DNA of 64,000 bases, from NCBI GenBank assembly GCA_037043235.1, contig JAWRVZ010000274.1, positions 1 through 64,000 on the forward strand, written 5' to 3'. The notes under the pieces are model-generated. The model made no database searches. It saw only the letters and a list, made by a program, of their open reading frames with translations, and was not told the origin of the DNA. How positions within the stretch are numbered: position 1 is the first letter of the stretch; the number at the start of each line of letters is the position of its first letter. Position numbers and translations under genes: made by a program. Below are positions 47,713 to 58,170 of the stretch, one piece after another. Origin of the DNA: Rhodeus uyekii. Lineage: Eukaryota > Chordata > Actinopteri > Cypriniformes > Acheilognathidae.

Positions 47713-48171
47713 ACCAGATCCGTAAAAGGCAACTTTATGTACTTTTAGCCGTCCTACAGCACGAGCACAATCATGTAGTCCGCCATTACTGTTGTTGCTG
47801 TTACGTGTGACGCAGCCGACACGTGATGTGATGACATCATCGTTCTCACAAAAGATGCGGATTGGCCGTCCACACGAGAACGCAAGGGTGTCGTTCTCAG
47901 ATCTTTCCACTTTAGAACCCGTTCTCCAAAGAGAGCGGATTCAGTCACCCAGAACGCCGGATCCGTGTGGACGCAACGCCAATCCGATACGAAATGTATG
48001 CGGTTACAGTGATTCGCGTTCCCGTGTGCACGGGCCCTTAGAGTTCAGTTCTATGTTTTGTCCTTGATTGGAGATAAGGCAGTACAGGGAATGATAGCAG
48101 ACCAAACTGTCAGGCTGACCTCCCAACCGAGAGACAGTGACAAGTAAGTTAATTTTGGACAGAGTATTGCA

Positions 48172-48838
48172 TTAAAAGGCGGCTGGGGGGGGGGGGTGAA
48201 TGAGGGAAATGGCCTGTGGAAAGAAACTGTTCCTGTGCCTAGATGTTCTAGTGGCCAGTGATCGTAGTCGCCGTCCTGACGGTAACAGTTCAAACAGGAA
48301 GTGTCCAGGGTGAGCAGAGTCTGTGATGATTTTACCTGCTCTCTTTTTCACTACGGAAGAGTACAGGTCCTGGAGGGCTGGCAGGGAAGCCCCAATAATC
48401 CTCTCTACAGTCCAGATTGTGCGATGTAGTCTCCTGATGTCAGATTTGTTAGCTGAACCAAACCAGACAGTAATGGATGTGCACAAAACAGACTCAATGA
48501 CGGCCGAGTAGAACTGTATCAACGGCTCCTGTGGGAGGTTGAGCTTCCTCAGCTGACGAAGGAAGTACAGTCTCTGCTGGGCCTTTTTTACAATTGAGTC
48601 AATGTGATTGTTCCACTTCAGGTCCTGAGAGATGGTGGTGCCCAGGAACCTGAATGACTCCACTGCTGCCACAGTGCTGTTCATGATGGTGAGTGGAGGT
48701 AGAGCAGGGCTGTTCCTCCTGAAGTCCACTATCATCTCTACCGTTTTGAGCGTGTTGAGCTCAAGGTTGTTATAACTGCACCAGACAGCTAGTTGTTCAA
48801 CCTCCAGTCTGTAAGCAGACTCGTCACCGTTTCGGATG
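48172..48838 (-). pseudogene. Rex1/CR1-like LINE RT, C-terminal region
   Basis: The frame runs from NGDESAYRLEVEQLAVWCSY and NNLELNTLKTVEMIVDFRR, which follow the RT active site, to FRFLGTTISQDLKWNNHID, KKAQQRLYFLRQLRK, FYSAVIESVLCTSITVWFG and SGRRLRSLATRTSRHRNSFF. The frame is open to a poly-proline end caused by the poly-G run at 48186-48197. The catalytic YADD region is absent because of 5' truncation. It is well preserved, so it is a relatively young insertion. Confidence 0.85.
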
Positions 48839-49026
48839 AGGCCGATTATTATTATTATAAGTAATTATTTGATAGAAAAGTGAATTCTTTTTTTCATTTC
48901 ATAAAAAAATGACAAATTACTTTTACTTTACTTTTCAAATGCAGCACTAAGGTCCAGTAACACTAACAGAGAGATACAACCACGATCAGATGATAAGAGC
49001 AAGTCATTTGTAACTGATGAGAGCAG

Positions 49027-50102
49027 TCCTTCTGAATAGACTTGAAAATTATGTTGGCATTAGTGGAGTTGCATTAGCCTGGTTCAAATCATACTTATCT
49101 GACCGTTATCAGTTTGTAGCAGTAAATGAGGAGATGTCATATCGGTCACAAGTTCAGTATGGAGTTCCTCAAGGTTCAGTGTTAGGACCATTGCTTTTCA
49201 CCCTGTACATGCTTCCTTTGGGTGCAGTTATTAGGAAGCATGGCATTAGCTTTCATTGTTACGCTGATGATACTCAGCTCTATATTTCTTCTCATCCGGA
49301 TGAAACAAACAAATTCACTAAATTAACAGAATGCATAACCGATATAAAAAATTGGATGACTAATAACTTTCTACTGCTTAATTCTGAAAAAACAGAGATT
49401 CTAATTATTAGACCAAAAAGTTCAGCGCGTAATAATCTAGACTACCGCCTAACACTCAATGGCTGTTCTGTCAAGTCTTCGTCGTCAGTTAGAAACCTGG
49501 GTGTGCTCTTTGATACCAATCTTTCATTTGAAAGCCATGTTTCTAGCATCTGTAAAACGGCATTCTTCCATCTTAAAAATATATCTAAATTACGACATAT
49601 GCTCTCTAAGACAAATGCGGAAAAGTTAGTTCATGCGTTCATGAGTTCAAGGCTAGATTATTGTAATGCTCTACTAGGTGGTTGCCCTGCACGCTTAATA
49701 AACAAATTCCAGCTGGTCCAAAATGCAGCAGCTCGAGTTCTTACTAGAACCAGGAAATATGAGCATATTAGCCCAGTTCTGTCAAACCTGCACTGGCTTC
49801 CTATTAATCACCGAATACATTTTAAAATCTTGCTAATTACTTACAAAGCATTAAATGGTTTAGCTCCCCAGTACTTGAGCGATCTCTTAACACATTATAG
49901 TCCTTCACGTCTATTGCGATCCCAAAATACTGACCAGCTTATAATACCTAGAATATCAAAGTCAACTGCTGGCGGTCGATCCTTTTCCTATTTAGCTCCT
50001 AAACTCTGGAACAGTCTTCCTAATACAGTTCGGGAAGCAGACACACTCTGTCAGTTTAAATCTAGACTAAAAACACATCTTTTCAACCTGGCATACACAT
50101 AA
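49027..50102 (+). pseudogene. L2 LINE RT, C-terminal 358 residues, open frame
   Basis: An uninterrupted frame holds ISGVALAWFKSYLSDRYQF, QYGVPQGSVLGPLLFTLYM (motif B), FHCYADDTQLYIS (motif C with catalytic aspartates), LNSEKTEILII and the C-terminal LLGGCPARLINKFQLVQNAA and LHWLPINHRIHFKILL segments, ending HLFNLAYT. Missing are the endonuclease and RT motif A, because of 5' truncation, so it cannot function alone. It is the best-preserved L2 RT piece in the window and shows what copy 1 has lost. Confidence 0.85.
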
Positions 50103-50776
50103 CACATTATACATACATTTTAATCCAAATCATGTAAAATGATTGTTAGGCTGCATAATTTAGATAAGCCGGAACCGAGAACATTCCCATAACACCTGAT
50201 GTACTCGATACATCAGAAGAAGAATGGCATCTACGCTGATATTGTTCTCTGTTTATTCCGAGGTTACCGTGGTCAGCCGGATCCGGGCCGTATCCAGATC
50301 AGATGAAGGACCTGGACACGAGCACAGCACTACCCTGAAGTGTCTGCGGAGACCGTGACTCTACTAGACCCTCCCCTGTGACGATCATGAACCCATCTCC
50401 AACCGGACCAAATTGGACTTCATATTGGACTTGAATTGTTGTCAATATAATAATCATGTACTGTTTGGCTTTGGCCAGAGGAGAACTGGTCCCCCGACTG
50501 AGCCTGGTTTCTCCCAAGGTTTTTCTCCATTCTATTCTTCATTCGTTACGTCACCTGCCGGAGTTTTTTTCCTTGCCGCTGTCGCCTATGGCTTGCTCAG
50601 TTGGGGAAACTTAACACTTAAAATTCATCAATTGTATTGATTCGCCTGCTCTTTTGGGGCTTCTGTTCAGCCAAACAAACTTTGTTTATATTGTTTTTCC
50701 TGTAAAGCTGCTTTGAAACAATCTACATTGTAAAAAGCGCTATATAAATAAAGGTGACTTGACTTGACTTGACTTG
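49027..50776 (+). mobile_element. L2-type LINE, copy 3, 5'-truncated
   Basis: It begins in the RT at TCCTTCTGAATAGACTTG and runs through a complete 3' UTR to GCGCTATATAAATAAAGG and the GACTT repeats at 50755-50776. It is inserted in copy 2 in the opposite orientation, so it is younger than copy 2. Confidence 0.88.
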
Positions 50777-50946
50777 AAGATATTGCCTTTTCTAGAATCT
50801 TTGACAAAAAAGGTAGATTTGATAAAAAGGTATTACCTTTGGATCAAGTTGTGGTTTTCTAATAAGCGGTTTAATTACGGCTAGCTTAAAGGTTTTTGGC
50901 ACGTATCCTAATGACAAAGATGAATTAATAATATTAAGAAGAGGAT

Positions 50947-52293
50947 CTATTTTTTCTGGAAGCATCTCTTGGTTATAACTTTCTCTCTAATGTTATGAAT
51001 TTTGCAGGTAAAGAAGTCCATGAAGTCATTACTGCTGTTCTGTTTTAAAGCATCTGTGGTTGAGGCTTTATTTCTTGCTAGTTTAGTCACTGTATCAAAT
51101 AAATACCTAGGGTTGTATATGTTTTCTTCTAAGAGGTTAGAAAAGTAAGCAGATCTAGCTGATTTTGAGATCTTTCTGAATGCAATAGAGCTGTCTTTCC
51201 ATGAAATGCGAACAAACTCAAGCTTATTTTTTTCCCAGCTCCGCTCCATTTTTCTGGCTGCTCTCTTGAGGGCCCGGGTGTGCTCGTTGTACCACGGTGT
51301 TGGACTATTTTCTTTAATCTTCTTTAAGCGCAACGGAGCAACAGTGTCTAAAGTGCTGGAAAAGAGAAAGTTAATAGTTTCTGTTGCAACATCAAGTTCT
51401 TCTAGGCTATTTGGGATGTTAAGTAGATCAAACTGATCAGGAAGATTTTTTATAAAGCTATCTTTTGTGTTAGGAGTGATAATTCTACTATATTTATAAC
51501 AGAGAGTTAGTTTTTCGACTTTGGCTAAGGGTAATCTACACGCAACTAAGTAATGATCTGAGATGTCATCGCTCTGCTGCAGAATTTGAACAGTATCAAC
51601 ATTGATCCCATGCGACAATATTAGATCTAAAGTATGATTACGAGAATGAGTGGGTCCTGATACATGTTGTGTAACTCCAATAGAGTTTAAAATGTCTCTA
51701 AATGCCAATCCCAATGCGTCTTTTTCATTAACTACATGGATATTAAAATCACCGACAATTATGACTTTATATGCAGACATTACTAATTCTGAAAGAAAAT
51801 CAGCAAATTCTTTGATAAAGTCTGTATGGTGCCCTGGTGGCCTGTATAGAATAGCCAGCACAAAAGTTAAACAGGAATTATTACTTGTACTAGATAATTT
51901 TACATTAAGGACCATCACTTCAAAAGAATTATATTTCAAATTAGACCTTTTAGCAGTACTGATCGTGTTACTATAAATTACAGCAACACCTCCTCCTTTA
52001 CCTTTCAAACGAGGCTCGTGTTTCTAAGAGTAATCTTGAGGGGTGGACTCATTTAAAGTAATGTAATCGTCTGGTTTTAGCCAGGTTTCTGTCAAACATA
52101 GCACATCTAGTTTATGATCTGTAATCATATAATTCACAATAAGTGCTTTTGAGGAAAGAGATCGTATATATTCAGTAACCCAAGCTTGATCATTTGTGTT
52201 ATATCTGTTCTTAGTTGTTTGTAAATCAATAAAAATTTTACCCTTAAACAGTTTTAAGAGTTTTTTGTATTTGCTAATTTGGGGAACAGACAC
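50947..52293 (-). pseudogene. L2 LINE ORF2, endonuclease half (copy 2)
   Basis: The frame at 52293-52024 starts near MSVPQISKYKKLLKLF and includes DHKLDVLCLTETWLKPDDYI, then a TAG at 52024-52026 where copy 1 reads tyrosine. It continues as an open frame to 50947: GKGGGVAVIYSN, AILYRPPGHHTDFIKEFADF, IIVGDFNIHV, SDDISDHYLVACRLPL (catalytic His region) and SARSAYFSNLLEENIYNPRY. Only one nonsense codon breaks the endonuclease, followed by a deletion at about 50950. Downstream RT sequence is reduced to pieces. Confidence 0.85.
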
Positions 52294-52366
52294 AGTCTCT
52301 ATAGGATATCTAGGAGAAAGAGTCTCTATTTGTTGTAATTTATCTGACCTCTGTGACGTGAGACAT

Positions 52367-53184
52367 CTAGCAGACGGTCGGTCTAGCCAGTTTGTCTGGT
52401 TCCTGACCTGGGCCCCAGTTAGTCAAGGTTTTAAGACTATGTGCCAAATTATTAGTGATAAGAGCAGCACCATCCCAGGTGGGATGAATACCATCTCTTT
52501 TCAACAGGTCAGGTCTGCTCCAAAAACTTTTCCAATTGTCTATGAACCCTATGTTATTCTGCGGGCACCACTTAGACATCCAGCCATTGAGTGAGGATAA
52601 TCTGCTAAGCATCTCATCACTCCTGCGCATAGGAAGAGGGCCAGAGCAAATTACAGTGCCTGACATCGTACTTGCGAGTTGACACACCTCTGTAATATTA
52701 GTTTTAGTGATCTCTGACTGGCGAAGTCGGACATCATTAGCGCCGACGTGAATAACAATATTAGAATATTTACGATTAGCCTTAGCCAGCACTTTTAAAT
52801 TTGCTTTGAAATCAGGCGCTCTAGCTCCCAGCAAACATGTGACTATGGTGGCTGGAGTCTCTATTTTCACATTCCGAGTAATAGAATCGCCAATGACTAT
52901 GTACTTTCAACAGTTTTCTCAGTGGGTGCATCACTGAGTGGGGAGAACCTGTTTGATGTTCTGATCGGAATGGAACAGTGGTTTTTTTACCCGCGTTTAT
53001 GCCGTCTCACAGTCACCCGGTTGCCCTGCTGCACGGGCTTTACAGCCGGAACCGAACAATGTACAGGGTTTGCTAAGCTAGTCGCATCCAAAGTAGTATC
53101 TAAAGCCCTTGCATTCTTACTATCCTCGATTAAAGTTTGGATGCGTGTCTCTAATTCTGAGATCTTCTCTGTCAGCCTGACTAT
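52367..53184 (-). pseudogene. L2 LINE ORF1, esterase (copy 2)
   Basis: The frame 52870-52367 has VIHVGANDVRLRQSEITK with the canonical GAND, ICSGPLPMRRSDEML, WCPQNNIGFIDNWKSFWSRP and RDGIHPTWDGAALI, the SGNH catalytic Asp-His block. The GDSITRN block at about 52885 is in another frame (the codons for IGDSIT are readable, but a one-base loss nearby shifts the frame). The upstream part at 53184-52987 gives IVRLTEKISELETRIQTLIE. The N-terminus is cut by the LTR at 53188. Confidence 0.8.
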
Positions 53185-54021
53185 GTTGCAACACCTCCCT
53201 TTATGAAGGATGTCCACTCTGAAGGTTTGCAAAGAAATAGTACGGTACTGAATAAAAGATAAAACCACTTCTTCAAACAAATACTTTTCCTGTGAGTTTA
53301 TTCTCTAAATCAAATAAGTTTACCAACAACAAAACACAGTTTTAAGCCAATGTCTTTAAAGAGTCAATGTCAAACTTATCATGATTGTCCAGAGTTAGCC
53401 GAATTAGCCAAAACAGATGATAATGGGATGAGGTGAGATGCAGATGATTCCGAATGGTTATTTGAGTGTGATGCAATGATATATTCCCACGATTCCAGTG
53501 TGAGAGCTTGAGATGCTGTTCTGTAGCTCTTGCTCAATGTCCGAAGATCACAACAGTCGGCAACCTCATGGGCTGAATAGTTACCCCAGCAGTAGTAGCG
53601 TTATCAAGAGGAGTCACAATAGAAGTAGGAATAGAATAGAAGTCATTTTCTACAAAACAAATAAGGCACATACATTTTTGTAATCACAAATACATCATAT
53701 GGAAAAACTTAGGAACCATACCATACTCACATTTGAGCAGAAACTTAAACAGTTCTCAAACAGGACTCATAGGAAGATTCGGTAGCCGTGAGCTCAACCA
53801 TGCAGTTTCCCTCTACCAAACAACTCACTCATTCTACTACATGTTTTGGCTTATATACAGCCACCAATTACCTCTAGCGCAGTGGTTCTTAACCTTTTTG
53901 GAAGTACTGAACCCCACCAGTTTCACATGCGCATTCACCAAACCCCGGGGCCCATCGCGCCCGAACCCCCGGTACTGGGGGGGGGGGGACTGTGGGGGTG
54001 GAGAGTCAAGAGTCTATAATC

Positions 54022-54336
54022 GTGACTCTTTATGATGAACCTGCACATCAAAAAGCATCTGCGAAATTCGCAATAATATTATTACACTTAAACTTAACGA
54101 ATAAATGTAACGTTAATCATGCAAGTTTTGCATTTTTAATGCAACAAGAACAGCTGTCTTAGTTAAAGTCTGTGTAATGTATAAGATGCAATCTATAGTA
54201 ACATCAATCATAAATTATCAGTCTATTTTGCACAATTTTCCATGCGCAGAGGAAGGTGTGGAAATGGAACAGAAGCAGGGCGGTTAACATATTTCGCAGA
54301 TGCTCTTTGATGTGCAGGTTCATCATAAAGAGTCAC
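54022..54336. repeat. Inverted repeat with 46-bp arms
   Basis: GTGACTCTTTATGATGAACC... at 54022-54067 is repeated inverted at 54291-54336 with one mismatch, 223 bp apart. Confidence 0.92.
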
Positions 54337-55096
54337 TATAATACATTATTATACAACACTGTAATACATCAGTCTGTAATTCCTCTGTTTAAAATCCATG
54401 GATCACTGTGCTGCTGCTTGTTCATACACAAAAATACAAATGAATAAAATACTATATACTATGGAATCATCATATCATTCATGTTCTCTAATTATATCAT
54501 TGATTAACACACTGACTTTAACAGCTGTTTTACACAAAGTGTCATGTTTGCTGTGATCTTGCATTTACACGCTTTGACCATGCGGAGAAGCACGAGAAGT
54601 TAAGTCATTATTTCGAGAAAGTTTCTCGTTCTCGTTTCTCGTCGAGATACTAAGTCCATATTTCGACTTACCGTATTTATTCGAGTATAACGCGCAAAAT
54701 TTTCTACCAAAAAAATAAATCAAAGTTAGGGATGCGCGTTATGCACGAGGGCTGGGCTGGGCTGGGTTGGGGTGGGGTGGGGTGGGGTTTGTTTTGACGG
54801 CCGGTCATTTGAGGGCGCCGGCGAATTGTGAGTTCGCGCTGCGCATTTTACAGGCTGTTTAAGTAGCAATCTAAGCATAAAATAAAAGGCAGACTCGTGA
54901 GTGCAATTCAGCAACTGTATTCAAACATGAACCACGGCAACAACCGCAACATAGCCCAAAGCAATCGATTGCCGATTACATGATACATTACATCCCGGAA
55001 CACAGGCTGCAGCCTCTCACTGTACGTGAGGGCGAAGAAAAAAAAACGTCCCCTCGCCGCTTCATTTCCTCACCCACACGTTACGGAGAAGACAGG

Positions 55097-55196
55097 CATT
55101 TTGTGTTTTTTGTGAAGACAGGCATCAGCAATAAAATGGACGGCACCATTTTGTGTTTTTTGTGAAGACAGGCATCAGCAATAAAATGGACGGCAC
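55097..55196. repeat. 50-bp exact tandem duplication
   Basis: Units 55097-55146 and 55147-55196 are identical, covering CATTTTGTGTTTTTTGTGAA through GGACGGCAC. The duplication includes the start of the pogo C-terminal frame. Confidence 0.95.
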
Positions 55197-55356
55197 AGAA
55201 GACGACCTGCTGTGGAATTCAGACGCAGAAGAAAGCGAAGAAACCAGAGAAACAGATGTTCCTGCCAACTGGGACACTGATGAAAAATTAACTCCAGAAG
55301 AATGGGAGCAACTCTTTAGTATCTCTGATGAGGAATCTGACGTCGAAGGATTTTAA
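55153..55356 (+). pseudogene. Pogo-like transposase C-terminal tail
   Basis: The frame reads VKTGISNKMDGTEDDLLWN, the FKKCGISNALDGTED-type segment that follows the DDE domain in pogo-like transposases, then a strongly acidic tail (SDAEESEETRET, EEWEQLFSISDEESD) and a stop. The frame's nominal first codon is GTG, so it is not an independent gene. The DNA-binding and catalytic domains are absent. Confidence 0.72.
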
Positions 55357-56765
55357 ATAAATATTTTTACCGGTAATTCTCTTTCGGTATTGTGTTCATT
55401 AGTTTATGTTGTCAATAAATATATGTTATATATTTTATATAAGTTATATATGTTATATAAGTATATGTTATACAATAAATAAATGTTTTTTATCATGGCT
55501 GCACATGTTCAACAACGTTTTTTGTCAATTACAATGCTTGGTGTGAAACAAAATTTTATACTGATTTTTAATCGAAAATTACGTGTGCGCGATATACTCG
55601 AATAAATACGGTAATGTTTTTTTCTCAACTGTGGCAGAAATGGGCTTCCATAAATATTTTTCCCTCAGCTCTAGATTGACAATCACAGGCGTCCAATCAC
55701 AACTGACCTCTGGAGAAAAGGGAACTAACCAATGACATTTTATATTACTATTACAAGAGCAAGCCCCGCCCCACGACTGACAAAAATAGAAATGCTCGCG
55801 CGAGCAAAAACAGCAGTCTTGAGCGGGCGAATGTTCGCGCCTGCGCCCAGATTAGATATCACGCGCGCGCAAGGGATTAAAATGAGCTCGTGGGTCCCCG
55901 TATTTACGCGTGTAGCTCTGTTTTCCGCTCGCGGATGTAATTTACACGCTTGCAAACATCAGTTTTGCGCTCGTATATTAATGGCACGGTTTTGCCGTCT
56001 TTTTTGGGGACCACTGCTCCACTGAACCCCTAAGACTGACTCACCGAACCCCTGGGGTTTGATGGAACCCAGGTTAAGAACCACTGCTCTAGCGCCATCT
56101 AATGGCAGCTAATGGAATTACGGCATATATGCATTAAAGAAAAAAAGAAAAATATACACATACAACATTCTCTAATGTTACATAGTCCCTACATTTATTA
56201 TATGTGAAGCCCTGAGTGCTGACAGAGACAGACAGACTATGCATGAAGCAGGCAGTGCATGTAACAATTACAGGGGATGATATGACTCACCATGTGTGGT
56301 GATCCAACTCACCAGTTGTTTGATGAACTCGGAAAAAAGGCGCAAGCGAGAAAACGCTGTATGCACGGACAGTAAGATAGCACAATGCTAACGCTTTTAG
56401 CAACTTAGATTAAAGCTAACGATTACAATTTATTAAATAATCTAGTATTGTATTTAACAATATGAACGAACGTCGAGTTTAAGATCTAAAACAAAAACAA
56501 GTTTATACGACACAAATAAACGCAATCCACTCGGGCAAACAGGAAACAGCAGCAGTCCAGCAGTCAAAAAGGTCCATCTGAAACAATCAGCCACACAGAA
56601 GGTTCCCAACTATGTGATAGCAATCATTGGAAACCAAAATCACAGAGGGCTGGATTCAAAATCAGCGTAAGAAAATAGAAGTTACAGGCTGATCCAATTT
56701 GGATGAAGTTCATCACAGTAACTCATAATGTAAGTTAGTAGTGTGTATGGCCCCCACGTGACTGT

Positions 56766-58006
56766 CAGGGTTGGGTAGGTTACTTTTAAAATGTATTTCA
56801 CTACAGATTACAAAATACATGCTTTAAAAAGTAATTTGTAACGTATTTCGTTACATTACTCAAGTTTAGTCAAGTAATCTAAATACTTTGGAATACTTAA
56901 CACAAACGACCATATTAACTTGATGTCCTGTTATCATCTTTATAGCAGAGGCACATCTAATAGGTTTGGAAAAAAATATGACAAAAGTAATTTTGTGTCA
57001 TTTTAACTATCCCTAGTATAAATATGTTTCTATTGCAGCAAGCATCAGTCAGTAAGTGTGGTCTTAACAATAAATGAAAGCAAGAAAAAAACAGCAGGTA
57101 CAATTCTCCAAGTAACACAACAAATTTAGGTAATGAATGGAGAAAACTTTGAGTGACTCTTTCACTTATTATCCTCTCTATGGAAAGACTACCGCCACAA
57201 CAGAATCGAGAGTCAACAGTCAAACTTAGTCAGGATGCGTTTCGCAAATAAAATTTGGACGCAATGAAGTTCAATGGAATTTATGACTATAGTTATCTAG
57301 CGATGCTTTTGGGAAACACACCCCAGATCTATCAAATTCGTGAATAATTAATTGACATTATTTTTGTAAACAAAACAAATGATTCATTTAAAAAGATGAA
57401 AAAAATAATTTGTTCACAACTCGGATAATGAACTCGCACAAATGCGCCATTTACCAGAACATTTGTAATGAAGTATTAAGATTTAAAGTTTGTCTGTTAA
57501 GTACACAAAGCCATTGGCTTTATAACAGTGGTCCCCAACCTTTTTTGTGCAGCGGACCGGTAAACGTTTGATAATCCTACCGCGGTCCAATGACTGCGTG
57601 AGATTGTTGACTGGGGGGTGCGAATTCGGTCCGCAGCCCGGTGTTGTACCGAAATCTGACTCCCCGGACAAATCTCACTCCCCTAAACGCGCATTAGCCT
57701 AATACGCGCTGCATCGAGCATATTCGTCTACAAATCGATGTTTTCACACCGCAAACACTTAGAAAGTACACAGAAGTTTTGTGTACGCTTGAATAAATAA
57801 GCAGAAAATGAAAGTATATTACATTTATAATGAATTATAGTAGGCCTATCGGTTTACGTAATCACTTTGGTAATCTAAAATACTTTTTGAATGTAACTGT
57901 AATTTGATTACCATCAATTTAAAATGAAACTGTAACTACAGTTACTCAAATTTAGTATTTTAAATACATAACGTCGTTACATGTATTTCGTTACTCCCCA
58001 ACCCTG
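56766..58006. mobile_element. hAT transposon, 1.24 kb, perfect 8-bp TSD
   Basis: It starts CAGGGTTGGGTAGGTTAC and ends GTTACTCCCCAACCCTG, flanked by GTGACTGT at 56758-56765 and 58007-58014. Subterminal regions are rich in GTTAC/GTAAC words. No transposase. A different hAT terminus is nested at 57536. Confidence 0.94.
57536..57655. mobile_element. Truncated hAT terminus nested in another hAT
   Basis: CAGTGGTCCCCAACCTTTTT and GCGGACCGGTAAACG match the reverse-complemented right end of the element at 47401-47610. The opposite end is missing. Confidence 0.65.
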
Positions 58007-58014
58007 GTGACTGT

Positions 58015-58170
58015 ATGCACTCACGATAACATCTGGGCATGCTCCTGATTAAATGGCGAATGGCGTCCTGGGGGATCTCCTCCCAGACCTGGATCAGGGC
58101 ATCAGTGAGCTCCTGGACAGTCTGTGGTGCTAGTTGGTGGCTTTGGATGCTCCAATGCAGGTAGGCCTAC
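58015..58170. repeat. Possible unclassified interspersed repeat
   Basis: GGGGGATCTCCTCCCAGACC, GCATCAGTGAGCTCCTGGAC and AGTCTGTGGTGCTAG recall a common teleost repeat, but I cannot name the family and there is no second copy in the window. Confidence 0.35.

Larger units (their letters stand above)
46919..48037. mobile_element. PIF/Harbinger element, 1.1 kb, TSD TTA
   Basis: It starts GGCCACGTCCACACGAGAAC and ends, reverse-complemented, GGGCCCGTGCACACGGGAAC, with TTA at 46916-46918 and 48038-48040. TWA is the usual Harbinger target. More copies of GTCCACACGAGAACG occur inside (about 47023 and 47869), probable transposase-binding sites. It keeps only a transposase fragment and contains a hAT insertion. 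Confidence 0.85.
46624..48838 (-). mobile_element. Rex1/CR1-like LINE, 5'-truncated, split by Harbinger
   Basis: Right part: RT C-terminal region at 48172-48838. Left part: 3' UTR ending in ATCAGAATCAGA repeats with AAAGAGCTTTATTGCC at 46624-46850, a typical 3' end of teleost LINEs of this type. The Harbinger element at 46919-48037 sits between them. The clade name is from memory of similar teleost LINEs. Confidence 0.7.
54671..55611 (+). mobile_element. Pogo-like (Tc1/mariner) element, 941 bp, TSD TA
   Basis: It begins CCGTATTTATTCGAGTATAA and ends GATATACTCGAATAAATACGG, flanked by TA at 54669-54670 and 55612-55613. The TA site plus a pogo-type transposase C-terminus support the class. Most of the transposase is deleted. 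A 50-bp exact tandem duplication lies at 55097-55196. Short TGGGC/GGGGT runs lie at 54751-54788. Confidence 0.82.
53880..56086. mobile_element. hAT transposon, 2.2 kb, perfect 8-bp TSD
   Basis: The ends are CAGTGGTTCTTAACCT and AGGTTAAGAACCACTG, with CTCTAGCG at 53872-53879 and 56087-56094. No transposase is seen. It contains a 46-bp inverted repeat (54022-54067 and 54291-54336), a nested pogo-like element, and a segment at 55660-55838 shared with the hAT element at 5512-6139. Confidence 0.93.
53188..56186 (-). mobile_element. LTR-like insertion in the LINE 5' region (about 780 bp without nested hAT)
   Basis: On the minus strand it starts TGTAACATTAGAGAATGTTG, has TATATAAGCC (TATA box) and GAGAATAAACTC (poly(A) signal), and ends GGGAGGTGTTGCAACA. 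This looks like a solo LTR. The boundaries lie in GACTATG...CATAGTC, so flanking bases are inverted rather than directly repeated and I could not define a TSD. The hAT element at 53880-56086 is nested in it. Confidence 0.5.
48936..56602 (-). mobile_element. L2-type LINE, copy 2, minus strand, heavily interrupted
   Basis: The 5' end at 56602 matches copy 1's start at 22601. The 5' UTR runs 56602-56187, then an LTR block interrupts it (53188-56186). ORF1 and ORF2 follow at 53184-50777. Then comes the inserted plus-strand copy 3 (49027-50776), and a last minus-strand piece at 49026-48936 (LLLSSDRGCISLLVLLDLS and SAAF). About 80 bp of this copy are missing at the copy 3 insertion point. The LINE 3' half is lost. 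Confidence 0.85.

Noticed and set aside
48936..53280. Twin-priming inversion to explain the opposite L2 halves
   Set aside because: In twin priming the inverted 5' part lies upstream of the 3' part. Here the minus-strand part continues on both sides of the plus-strand copy, which fits insertion of one LINE into another.
55153..55356. An independent small acidic protein gene
   Set aside because: It has no ATG at its start, and its first residues match a pogo transposase C-terminus inside an element bounded by TIRs.
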